From: JAQGMO01 sp050954505
GTDB lineage: Bacteria > Pseudomonadota > Gammaproteobacteria > Burkholderiales > Burkholderiaceae_D
Assembly: GCA_050954505.1 (NCBI GenBank)
Contig: JBPBPY010000130.1
Span: 1 to 23,859 of the forward strand
Length of the DNA stretch: 23,859 nucleotides
Direction: 5' to 3'
Below, one piece after another: positions 1-7,196 of the stretch (positions are counted from its first letter, which is position 1; each line of letters starts with the position of its first letter). Under the pieces are notes generated by a model, which was not told where the DNA came from, searched no databases, and saw only the letters and a program-made list of their open reading frames with translations. The position numbers were made by a program, and so were the translations under genes.

Positions 1-656
1 GAAATCACCAGCAGCACGAACGGTCCCAGCTGGCGGGTTTTGTAGTGCTGTTCGTAGTAGAGATAGAACAGCGCCGTGACCATGGCAAACAGCACGAAGA
101 CTTCGTACAGGTTGGAGACCGGGATATGGCCGATGTCGGCGCCCAGCAGATACGATTCATGCCAGCGCACCAGCATGCCGGTAAATCCCATGACGACCGC
201 TGCCCAGCACAGCTTGCTGCCCACCGAACCACCGAAGTCGGCGCGCGTCAGCAGGCCGCCCCAGAAAAACAGTGTCGAGAGGAAGAACAGCGTGCTCATC
301 CACAGGATGGCCGACTGCGAAGACAACAGGTACTTGAGCAGGAATTTCTTGTTAGCCATCTCGATCGAGCCCGCGTACAGCGCCACGGCGCTCAGCGCCA
401 GCAAGCCCAGCAAAGGCAGCAGCCAGCGTACCGATTTCCATTTCCAGCCCAGCCAGATGAACGCCGGTGCTGCCAGCACCAGGATCACCTGTTCATAATA
501 ATCCATGTGCGCGCCAGGGCGCGCCAGCGCGTACAGCATGGCCGCCATGAGCACGGCCGCATACAGCCAGTCGAATGCGTCCAGGCGTTTGAAATACCCG
601 GGCGGCTGGCTGTAAGGCGTCTGTGCAGCCGACGTTTTCTGCTGGCTCAGTTCCAT
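1..656 (-). CDS. ccsB: Cytochrome c biogenesis protein CcsB (ResC/CcsA family), 3' end outside window
   Basis: This is the integral membrane partner of ResB in system II cytochrome c maturation. The ResB-CcsB complex carries haem across the inner membrane and attaches it to apocytochrome CXXCH motifs. About 218 N-terminal residues are visible and the frame runs off the left edge without a stop. They show several hydrophobic segments, the first near residues 29-45, then pairs separated by short loops, as expected for this multi-span family. The tryptophan-rich haem-binding WGxxWxWD motif would lie in the missing C-terminal part and cannot be checked. The ATG at 656 is preceded by AAGGAG at good spacing and lies 14 bp after the resB stop, so the two genes are almost certainly co-transcribed and co-translated. 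Assignment rests on family resemblance plus the adjacent resB. Confidence 0.9.
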   Translation of the reverse strand, partial: MELSQQKTSAAQTPYSQPPGYFKRLDAFDWLYAAVLMAAMLYALARPGAHMDYYEQVILVLAAPAFIWLGWKWKSVRWLLPLLGLLALSAVALYAGSIEMANKKFLLKYLLSSQSAILWMSTLFFLSTLFFWGGLLTRADFGGSVGSKLCWAAVVMGFTGMLVRWHESYLLGADIGHIPVSNLYEVFVLFAMVTALFYLYYEQHYKTRQLGPFVLLVI

Positions 657-670
657 TTGAATCTCCTTGT

Positions 671-2782
671 TCATTGCTGCGTCAAACCCTGCTTCATGAT
701 GTCGAACTCGCGTTCGAAATCCATGGTCTTGCGTTGCGAACTCATTGCCATGATGGCCAGGCTCGCGCCAGGCGTCCCACCGTCATTGCGCAACCACACC
801 CACAGGCGCCGCTCGCGCACATACAGCATCGAAAACACGCCCAGCACCAGCAAAAAGCATCCGCAGTAGACCACATATTTGCCCGGTGAGCGCGTGACCT
901 GGAATACCGATGCCTTGATTTCCTCGAAACTGTTCAACTGCAGGTATACCGGGGCGCCATAAAAGAAGGCATCGGCATACGCATTGGTGGCCAGTTGCAG
1001 GAAACGCGCATGTTTTTCGTCGGCGGCCACCGGGGCCAGGCCATCCTGCTCACGCGCGACCTGCCACAAGTCCCACAGGCTGCCGTTGAGGATCTTCATG
1101 AAAATGTCGGCGGCTTTTTCCTGCTCCTGGGCCGGCACCTTTTCCAGGAAACGCGAGATGGCAACATAGCCGGAGACCTTGTCGTCGCCGGCAAAGATCG
1201 TCATTCCGCGCTCGGCCGACTCGCGCAATTGCGCCAGCAGCGCTGCACCGTTTTCCTGCGCGGCGGGCATGGCGCGGGCGGCAAATCGCCGTGCTGCCAG
1301 CGCGCGTTTTTGCGGGTCGAGAATGGCCGCGCGCAGACGCATCCATTCGTTGACCGAAGTGTCGTCATCGGCGGGAATGCGCACGTAGCGAAACGGCTGG
1401 TCGGGCGAATCGCGCACGCCGGTCAGGAATACATACGACCCGTCGGCCAGCACCGGCGCCATGTAATTGCTGTATTCGCGCGCCTGGCCATTCTTGTCGC
1501 GCAGCTTGTACTGCACACTGGGACCGACATTTTTCAAGTCACGGTTCTTGCTGCCATGGCCGGCGGAGCCGGAATGTTGATCCAGGCCGTCGCGCAAATT
1601 CTGGCTCATCGATTTGCGTGCCGTCACGGCGCGCACATCTTCGCCGGCCTGTGCCATGTTTTCGACATTCAGGGCGCGAAAGCTGGTCCATTCGACGGCA
1701 TACTCGGCGCCGGTGGCAGCGCGCAACGGTGTGGCCTGGCCCACCACGCCGGCCATGGCGGAATGGCTGTTGCTGCTGCCGGCCATGGGCCAGGCAGTCA
1801 GCTTGAGCTTGCTGCCGCCGTCGTCAAAACTGGATTGATAGATCGCCAGGCCTCTGTAAAGCAGTGGTTCATTGACCTTGATGGTGGCTGGAAACGTCTT
1901 GCCGGTTTCATGGTCGGTGACCATCACGTCACTGGAAAACAGTTTCGGCATCCCAGTTGAATAGTAGTCGACGACAAACCGCTTGAGTGAAATCGTGATT
2001 GGCAAATCCTGGATCAATACACCATTTTGTTGCTGGATGATGGCGGTGTTGCTGCTCGATCCTTCCGGTATCAGGGTATTGCCACGGAAGGTCGGATTGC
2101 CCAGGCCCAGTCGATGCTGCGCCGGAATTTGCGCGATCACGCCATTGCCGGCAAACGGTGTCTTGCCACCGAACCATTGCTGGAAACGAATCGGCAGATC
2201 CGAGTCGAACAGCGCACCGATGCAGATCACCACGATGGCGCCGTGCGCAAAGATGTAGCCCCATTTGTTGGCTGCGCCCTGCTTGGCAGCGATCAGGGTG
2301 GCCTGCTCCTTCTCGACGATTTTGACCTTGTAGCCATGGGCGGCGATGCGGTTGACCGTTTCCTGCACCAGCGCGCTGCGTGGCAGCGGCGCACGCCACT
2401 CGACCTTGTGATGGAAGTTGCGCAGCGATTGCTCGCGCACGTTTTCGCGCCAGCTGCGCATGTCCTTGAGCATCTTCGGTGCATTGCGGCTGATGCACAA
2501 AGCGGTCGACAGGACCAGGAACCCCATGATGGTCAGGAACCACCAGGTCGAATACACCGCATACAAACCAAGCTTGGCAAACACTTCGAACCAGAACGGT
2601 CCGAACTGGTTGACATAGTTCGGCATGGGTTCATTCTGCTTGAGTACGGTGCCGACCACGGAGGCAATGGCAATCAGTGACAGCAGGCTGATGGCAAAGC
2701 GCATCGACGAAAGCAGTTCGACCGTCTCGGCCAGCCAGGCACGCCGCGTCTTCAACTGGATTCCTGCGGTGCTGGTTCTCAT
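671..2782 (-). CDS. resB: Cytochrome c biogenesis protein ResB (Ccs1), system II haem ligation
   Basis: A 703-residue protein of the ResB/Ccs1 family, which works with CcsB in the inner membrane to deliver and ligate haem to periplasmic cytochromes c. The N-terminus has the typical arrangement: a segment around residues 20-48 reading into hydrophobic sequence (ISLLSLIAIASVVGTVLKQ), a second span near 74-95, and a third near 178-195. A large periplasmic domain follows, with a final hydrophobic span near 640-660 (YVVYCGCFLLVLGVFSMLYV). Length is normal for betaproteobacterial ResB. The start at 2782 was chosen because the family motif SSMRFAISLLSL follows about 25 residues later; the Shine-Dalgarno match upstream is weak. 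It is followed after 14 bp by ccsB and preceded by the cytochrome c4 gene and its terminator, so resB-ccsB probably has its own promoter. Confidence 0.94.
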   Translation of the reverse strand: MRTSTAGIQLKTRRAWLAETVELLSSMRFAISLLSLIAIASVVGTVLKQNEPMPNYVNQFGPFWFEVFAKLGLYAVYSTWWFLTIMGFLVLSTALCISRNAPKMLKDMRSWRENVREQSLRNFHHKVEWRAPLPRSALVQETVNRIAAHGYKVKIVEKEQATLIAAKQGAANKWGYIFAHGAIVVICIGALFDSDLPIRFQQWFGGKTPFAGNGVIAQIPAQHRLGLGNPTFRGNTLIPEGSSSNTAIIQQQNGVLIQDLPITISLKRFVVDYYSTGMPKLFSSDVMVTDHETGKTFPATIKVNEPLLYRGLAIYQSSFDDGGSKLKLTAWPMAGSSNSHSAMAGVVGQATPLRAATGAEYAVEWTSFRALNVENMAQAGEDVRAVTARKSMSQNLRDGLDQHSGSAGHGSKNRDLKNVGPSVQYKLRDKNGQAREYSNYMAPVLADGSYVFLTGVRDSPDQPFRYVRIPADDDTSVNEWMRLRAAILDPQKRALAARRFAARAMPAAQENGAALLAQLRESAERGMTIFAGDDKVSGYVAISRFLEKVPAQEQEKAADIFMKILNGSLWDLWQVAREQDGLAPVAADEKHARFLQLATNAYADAFFYGAPVYLQLNSFEEIKASVFQVTRSPGKYVVYCGCFLLVLGVFSMLYVRERRLWVWLRNDGGTPGASLAIMAMSSQRKTMDFEREFDIMKQGLTQQ

Positions 2783-2872
2783 GGTTCACATATCATTGAA
2801 GTCGCCTGCTGGGTGCGTCATCTGCAAACTGGCCTTTGCCAGGGCTGCCCCCGATGCGGGTCAGCGCAAAAA

Positions 2873-2896
2873 TGAAAAAAGGCGGCCATGGCCGCC
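2873..2896 (-). terminator. Rho-independent terminator after cytochrome c4
   Basis: A perfect 16-bp palindrome GGCGGCCATGGCCGCC (2881-2896) is followed on the minus strand by six T residues (2875-2880). It lies about 110 bp beyond the cytochrome c4 stop and 90 bp before resB, so it would separate the two minus-strand units. The palindrome folds with a minimal loop, which lowers stem quality slightly. Confidence 0.75.
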
Positions 2897-3003
2897 CTGT
2901 CTCTGTCGCACGGATTTCCACACGAATTTTCGCACGGATGTTTGCAGGATTCGTCCGGCGATTTCCCGGCTCGTCGTTCCTGCCTCGCGGGGCGAAAAAG
3001 CGC

Positions 3004-3690
3004 TTATTTCAATCCGGCGATGTAATCGGCCACAGCCTGCATTTCATCATCGGAGAGCCGCTTGGAAATCGTCGTCATCGGATCACTGTTCTTACGCGCA
3101 CCGGAACGGAAGTTGGTCAGCTGGGCGTAAGTGTACTCCTGATGCTGGCCTGCCAGCCGGGCAAACTGGTTGGGAATGCCGGCGCCGTTGGGACTGTGGC
3201 AGGCAGCGCAGGCCGGCACATTCTTTTCCGCAATGCCGCCACGGTAGATCTTGCGGCCCAATTCCAGCGTCGCCTTGTTCTTGGCACTGCCCGGCTTTTC
3301 CACCTGGGCGCTCAGATAGGCAGACAGATTGGCCATCTCGGCAGGCGTGAGTGCCTTGGCAATCGTGCTCATGATCGGGTTGTTGCGGGTCGGGCCCTGG
3401 AAATTTGCCAGCTGCTTGCCCAGGTAGGCTTCATGCTGGGCCGCCAGCTTGGGGTTTTGCACGATGGTGGAATTGCCGGCTGCGCCATGGCAGGAAACAC
3501 AGGCTGCGATATTGCGGGCCGGGTCGCCGTTGGAATACAACGTTTCTCCCTTGGCTGCATCGGCCTTGATGGCCACCGGTGCGGCAGCGTCGGCTGCCTG
3601 TGCCGTTGCCATCGATGAAAGTACCAGCAGTGCGGCGCACAATACTGCCACGCCCCCTGATTGCAACAGTAATGACGGCACACGATTCAT
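3004..3690 (-). CDS. Di-haem cytochrome c4
   Basis: A 228-residue periplasmic electron carrier with two CXXCH haem attachment sites, CVSCH at residues 64-68 and CAACH at 161-165. Each site is followed by a PxM-type methionine region that supplies the distal haem ligand (NPIMSTIAKALT near 104-115 and DPMTTISKRLS in the second half). This is the internally duplicated two-domain plan of cytochrome c4, which donates electrons to terminal oxidases. Residues 1-33 form a signal peptide ending near AQAADA. The ATG at 3690 has an AAGGTG ribosome binding site upstream. The neighbours resB-ccsB encode the machinery that matures this class of protein. Both haem motifs are intact. Confidence 0.95.
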   Translation of the reverse strand: MNRVPSLLLQSGGVAVLCAALLVLSSMATAQAADAAAPVAIKADAAKGETLYSNGDPARNIAACVSCHGAAGNSTIVQNPKLAAQHEAYLGKQLANFQGPTRNNPIMSTIAKALTPAEMANLSAYLSAQVEKPGSAKNKATLELGRKIYRGGIAEKNVPACAACHSPNGAGIPNQFARLAGQHQEYTYAQLTNFRSGARKNSDPMTTISKRLSDDEMQAVADYIAGLK

Positions 3691-3803
3691 TCATACACCT
3701 TGAGACTTGGATTGGTTTGGCGCCAGTTCCAGGCATCTTGACGGCCTGTTCCAGGCTTTCTAATTATCTGCGCAGTCTTTGCGATGCGACAGGTCTAACC
3801 CCT

Positions 3804-3815
3804 TATTGTACAATA
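3804..3815. promoter_or_regulatory. 12-bp perfect palindrome in the cytochrome c4/yihA divergent promoter region
   Basis: TATTGTACAATA is a perfect 12-bp palindrome in the 171-bp gap between the divergent cytochrome c4 and yihA genes. It offers a TACAAT hexamer on each strand, so it could be a shared -10 region or a regulator site. No good -35 hexamer sits 16-18 bp away on either strand, so the assignment is weak. Confidence 0.25.
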
Positions 3816-3861
3816 GCTTTCCGTCAGTTCCGCCCCTTCCACAGCATTTTCTGTAGGTCCT

Positions 3862-4773
3862 ATGTCCCAACTCTGGCAAGCCCGCTTCTTCACCACGGTC
3901 AATGCGCTGCGCGAATTGCCCACCACGCAAGTGCCTGAAATTGCGTTTGCAGGCCGCTCGAATGCCGGCAAATCGACCGCCATCAACATCCTGTGCAACC
4001 AGAAAAAACTGGCTTTTGCTTCCAAGACGCCGGGCCGTACCCAGCACATCAATTACTTTTCCATCGGCGGCTCGCGCGTTGGCCAGCATCGCAAGGATGC
4101 CACCATCGTCGACGAAATCCGCGCCCTGCTGGTCGACTTGCCAGGTTATGGCTATGCCGAAGTCTCGGGCTCGGCCAAGCACCACTGGCAAGCCCTGCTC
4201 GGTGATTATGTCCAGCGCCGTGACCAGCTGGCCGCGCTGGTGCTGATCATCGATTCACGCCGCCCGTTTACCGCGCTTGATATCCAGATGCTGGAATGGT
4301 TTGCGCCGACCGGCAAGCCCATCCATTGCATCCTGACCAAATCCGACAAGCTCAACCGCACCGATGGCGCTGCGGCCCTGAAACTTGCGCGCACGATTTT
4401 GAGCAGTTACCGCGATGCCGAAGGCAATCCGTTTCCGTTTACCGCACAATTGTTTTCCGCACTCAAACGTACCGGCCTGGAAGAAGCCGACGCCAGGATT
4501 CTTGAATTGCTGGGACTGGACGGGGCCAATGCCGCCGAAGCTGCCGAAGCTGCCGACGCCAGCGCTGCCATTGCACAGGAACCGGGTTCCGCCTTTATCG
4601 ATGCAGCCAGCGACGAGGCTGCAGAAGACGCTGTCACGGCCGGCACCGGCGAAGTTGCAACCCACGACGTTGGCGCTGGCCACACCCAGGCGCAAGCCGT
4701 CGGCGCTGATGAAGCCGCAGCCGGGATGGCGGATGCGCCGCAACCTGGCGGCAGACCGGAAAACAACGGCTGA
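3862..4773 (+). CDS. yihA: Ribosome biogenesis GTPase YihA/EngB/YsxC with long C-terminal tail
   Basis: An essential Era/TrmE-like GTPase needed for assembly of the large ribosomal subunit. The G1 loop is GRSNAGKS (residues 31-38), followed by KTPGRTQHINYF as switch I, DLPGYGYAEV as G3/switch II, and TKSDK as G4. The EngB domain ends near residue 215. A tail of about 85 residues then follows, rich in Ala, Glu and Asp, which most family members (about 200-220 residues) lack. There is also a short insertion before G3 (GSRVGQHRKDATIVDEIR). The ATG at 3862 gives the usual N-terminus with ARFxxTVxxLRxLP. The gene diverges from cytochrome c4 and is followed by the hemB leader region. Confidence 0.95.
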   Translation: MSQLWQARFFTTVNALRELPTTQVPEIAFAGRSNAGKSTAINILCNQKKLAFASKTPGRTQHINYFSIGGSRVGQHRKDATIVDEIRALLVDLPGYGYAEVSGSAKHHWQALLGDYVQRRDQLAALVLIIDSRRPFTALDIQMLEWFAPTGKPIHCILTKSDKLNRTDGAAALKLARTILSSYRDAEGNPFPFTAQLFSALKRTGLEEADARILELLGLDGANAAEAAEAADASAAIAQEPGSAFIDAASDEAAEDAVTAGTGEVATHDVGAGHTQAQAVGADEAAAGMADAPQPGGRPENNG

Positions 4774-4790
4774 TGCAGGGGACGAGAGCG

Positions 4791-4896
4791 AAAAAAACCC
4801 TGGAGAAAGGGGAGGATCTCCAGGGTTGAGAACGCCGGCCCACATCGTGGGCTGGCCCCGCTCAGGGAGGAGAAGCGGGAGGTGAATGACTCACCT
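4791..4896 (-). ncRNA. Candidate small RNA with anti-Shine-Dalgarno loops (cuckoo-like)
   Basis: Read on the minus strand, this interval is an unbroken chain of four stem-loops. SL1 (4896-4880) has a 6-bp stem. SL2 (4879-4857) has a 6-bp stem whose 11-nt loop contains exactly CUCCUCCC. SL3 (4856-4834) has a 10-bp stem with one mismatch. SL4 (4827-4796) has a perfect 11-bp stem with loop UCCUCCCCUU, followed at once by seven T (to 4791), making a strong intrinsic terminator. Only about six bases between the first and last stem are unpaired spacer. The loops are complementary to Shine-Dalgarno sequences, as in the cuckoo RNAs of alpha- and betaproteobacteria (Rhodobacter CcsR, Neisseria sibling sRNAs). 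Promoter-like sequence lies directly upstream. No protein gene on this strand needs the terminator. Family membership is inference; the RNA fold is visible. Confidence 0.72.
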
Positions 4897-4900
4897 GCTT

Positions 4901-4960
4901 CTAAGATGCATGGATGCCTGAAAAGTTTCAGGATTCCCCTAAAATTTTTTTTTAATTTCA
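4901..4960 (-). promoter_or_regulatory. Candidate promoter of the antisense small RNA, with AT-rich upstream element
   Basis: On the minus strand an A/T tract with nine consecutive A (4953-4945) precedes the 16-bp palindrome CCTGAAACTTTTCAGG (4932-4917). This is followed by TCCATGCATCTTAG ending at 4901, five bases before SL1. CCTGAAA with CCAT about 12 bp later resembles a heat-shock sigma (RpoH) promoter. GAAACTT-N16-TCTTAG also resembles an RpoE-type promoter. Which sigma factor applies is not decided by sequence alone. The same stretch lies 20-75 bp before the hemB start on the other strand, so it may affect hemB as well. Confidence 0.45.
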
Positions 4961-4976
4961 CAATCGGCCAAACACC

Positions 4977-5993
4977 ATGTCCCAACCCTCCCCCCATGCC
5001 CAGTTCCCCGCCATCCGCATGCGCCGTATGCGCAAGGATGCATTCTCACGAGCGATGATGCGTGAAAATAGTTTGACTGCGGCTGATTTGATTTATCCAG
5101 TCTTCATCACCGAGGGGCACAATCAGCTTGAAAAAGTGTCATCGATGCCGGGCGTGGAACGGGTTTCGGTCGACATGCTTCTGGGCGTGGCGGAAGAATG
5201 CGTGGCCTTGGGCATTCCCGTGCTGGCCTTGTTCCCGGTGATTAATCCTGCGCTGAAGACGCCGGATGGCATCGAGGCCACCAATTCAAAGGGGCTGGTG
5301 CCGCGCGCGGTACGCGAACTCAAGCAGCGGTTTCCCGAACTGGGCATACTTACCGACGTGGCACTCGATCCTTATACCACCCACGGCCAGGACGGTGTCA
5401 TCGATGCCAACGGCTATGTGCTCAACGATGAAACCACCAAGCTGCTGGTGCGCCAGGCCCTGACCCAGGCCGAAGCCGGCGTCGACATCGTTGCGCCCTC
5501 GGACATGATGGATGGGCGCATCGGCGCGGTGCGGGCGGCCCTTGAAGGCAACCACTTCATCCATACCCGCATCATGGCCTATTCGGCCAAGTTTGCGTCG
5601 GCATTCTATGGCCCGTTTCGTGATGCCGTGGGCTCTTCGGCCAACCTCGGTCGCGGCAGCAAGAACACCTATCAGCTCGACCCTGCCAACAGCAATGAAG
5701 CGCTGCGCGAAGTCGCGCTGGACCTGGCCGAAGGCGCTGACATGGTGATGGTCAAGCCGGGCATGCCTTACCTGGACATCGTGCGCCGGGTCAAGGACGA
5801 GTTCAAGGTCCCGACTTTCGCTTATCAGGTCAGCGGCGAATACGCGATGATCAAGGCCGCGGCACAAAACGGCTGGCTCGACCACGACAAGACCATGATG
5901 GAGTCGCTGATTGCCTTCAAGCGCGCCGGCGCCGACGGTGTGCTGACCTACTTTGCGCTCGACGCTGCGCGGCTGCTCAAGCACGGTTCCTGA
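4977..5993 (+). CDS. hemB: Delta-aminolevulinic acid dehydratase (porphobilinogen synthase)
   Basis: Condenses two 5-aminolevulinate molecules to porphobilinogen in cytoplasmic haem synthesis. The 338-residue length is standard. The two Schiff-base lysines are present: K205 in YSAKFASAFYGPFRDA and K260 in MVMVKPGMPYLD. At the metal site the sequence is TDVALDPYTTHGQDG, with Asp in place of the cysteines of zinc enzymes. This is the Pseudomonas-type variant that does not use catalytic zinc and responds to magnesium. The ATG at 4977 gives the expected arginine-rich N-terminus (RMRRMRKD). No clear ribosome binding site precedes it. It lies 204 bp after yihA, with the antisense RNA candidate in between, and the corA-like gene begins 20 bp downstream. 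Confidence 0.97.
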   Translation: MSQPSPHAQFPAIRMRRMRKDAFSRAMMRENSLTAADLIYPVFITEGHNQLEKVSSMPGVERVSVDMLLGVAEECVALGIPVLALFPVINPALKTPDGIEATNSKGLVPRAVRELKQRFPELGILTDVALDPYTTHGQDGVIDANGYVLNDETTKLLVRQALTQAEAGVDIVAPSDMMDGRIGAVRAALEGNHFIHTRIMAYSAKFASAFYGPFRDAVGSSANLGRGSKNTYQLDPANSNEALREVALDLAEGADMVMVKPGMPYLDIVRRVKDEFKVPTFAYQVSGEYAMIKAAAQNGWLDHDKTMMESLIAFKRAGADGVLTYFALDAARLLKHGS

Positions 5994-6012
5994 ACGGCGG
6001 GGGCAAACCGCC

Positions 6013-7155
6013 ATGGAAATTTTTGCAATCGGCGACAGCCGCGTGGTGCTTGACCCGGTGGATGCCCTGGCGCCGCCAGGCGGCTTCCTGTGGATAGACT
6101 GCACCCATGATGAAGTTGCAGCCAATCCGGAAGCCTGGCGCGCCGAGATTGCCAGGCTGACCGGGGTGACAGTGTATGACCTGCATTTGCAGGACATCCT
6201 GAACCTGCGCCACCCTTCGCATTTCGATACGGCACAGGATTACCAGCTGGTGGTGTTTCGCAAGCTGGCGCCGGAGTCGGAACTGGGTGCCGACAGCGCT
6301 GGCACTGCTGCTGCTGCTGCGGCACCCGCGCCATTGACTGGCAGTACCTTGGCAACGGGCCAGCCCAAGGGTGAGCGCCGCGGGGTGCCGAATGCGCTTT
6401 CGCGGCTGGCCACGCGGCCGGTCAGTTTCCTGGTTACCGAACAGGCGCTGGTCAGCGTCCATGCCAGCGGCAGCCGCACGATTGCCGCTGCGCGCCTGCG
6501 CCTGCTGGAATACAAGGCCAAACCGAACGGCAGCGCTCACGCCAGCCGCCAGCCCGCTTCACCTGCCGATCTGATGCTGCGCTTGTTGAATGCGATGGTC
6601 GATCAATATCTCGAACTGCGTGCACCGCTGACCTTGCAGGTCGAACGCTGGCAGCGTGCACTGATGGACCCCGAACGGCCCTTCACGGGCTGGTCGACGC
6701 TGCTCGATGCCCGCAACAGCCTGCACAAGCTCGATAACATGTGCGAGGAACAGCACGATGCGCTGCAGGAATTGCGCGACCATCTGGTCGACAGTCTGCA
6801 CGGCCTGGAACAGAGTCGCGCCGATGATTTGCTGCTGGTGCGTTTGAACGATGTGCTGGAACATATCACGCGGGTTTTGAGCCATTCGCGGCGCCTGGAA
6901 TCATCGCTGGAGTCGGCGGTGCAGATCCACTTCTCGGCAATGTCTCATCGCACCAGTGAAATCATGCGTACCCTGACCGTGATCACGGCCTTGTTCATGC
7001 CGCTGACCTTGATCACCGGCATCTTCGGCATGAATTTCGTCGACATGCCGCTGCTCAAGGATGGCGCCGGTTTCTGGATCACGATGGCTTTGATGGCGGT
7101 ACTGGTGGCAGCCATGCTGTGGTTTTTCCGGCGCAAGCACTTCCTCGAGGATTGA
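6013..7155 (+). CDS. corA: CorA-family magnesium/divalent cation transporter
   Basis: A 380-residue inner-membrane channel of the CorA/MIT family. The C-terminus has the defining plan: first transmembrane helix near residues 318-341 ending in the GMN motif (GIFGMNF, G339-M340-N341), a short loop, second helix near 351-374, and a basic tail (FFRRKHF). The long cytoplasmic N-terminal domain is interrupted near residues 90-125 by an Ala/Pro/Gly-rich insertion that looks disordered. The reading frame is open further upstream into hemB. I chose the ATG at 6013 because MEIFAIGDSR matches the usual family start and avoids a 40-bp overlap. The gene is 19 bp after the hemB stop, so co-transcription with hemB is likely. 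Cation specificity (Mg, Co, Zn) cannot be told from sequence. Confidence 0.92.
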   Translation: MEIFAIGDSRVVLDPVDALAPPGGFLWIDCTHDEVAANPEAWRAEIARLTGVTVYDLHLQDILNLRHPSHFDTAQDYQLVVFRKLAPESELGADSAGTAAAAAAPAPLTGSTLATGQPKGERRGVPNALSRLATRPVSFLVTEQALVSVHASGSRTIAAARLRLLEYKAKPNGSAHASRQPASPADLMLRLLNAMVDQYLELRAPLTLQVERWQRALMDPERPFTGWSTLLDARNSLHKLDNMCEEQHDALQELRDHLVDSLHGLEQSRADDLLLVRLNDVLEHITRVLSHSRRLESSLESAVQIHFSAMSHRTSEIMRTLTVITALFMPLTLITGIFGMNFVDMPLLKDGAGFWITMALMAVLVAAMLWFFRRKHFLED

Positions 7156-7161
7156 GGTTTG

Positions 7162-7184
7162 GAGCCGCTTTGCGTTCGCGGCTC
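7162..7184. terminator. Weak hairpin between convergent genes
   Basis: GAGCCGC and GCGGCTC form a 7-bp stem with a 9-nt loop, seven bases after the corA stop and 13 bp before the stop of the convergent 361-residue gene. The tail after the stem is only ATTTG on the plus strand, so intrinsic termination would be weak. Confidence 0.35.
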
Positions 7185-7196
7185 ATTTGCAGCACA

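Noticed and set aside
2904..2940. Direct repeat TCGCACGGAT (two copies) downstream of cytochrome c4
   Set aside because: Only two 10-bp copies in a GC-rich non-coding stretch, with no gene, target-site duplication or further structure linked to them.
4796..4827. Hairpin after yihA read as the plus-strand terminator of yihA
   Set aside because: The run of seven A precedes the stem on the plus strand, so the T-tract is on the minus strand only. It therefore terminates minus-strand transcription.
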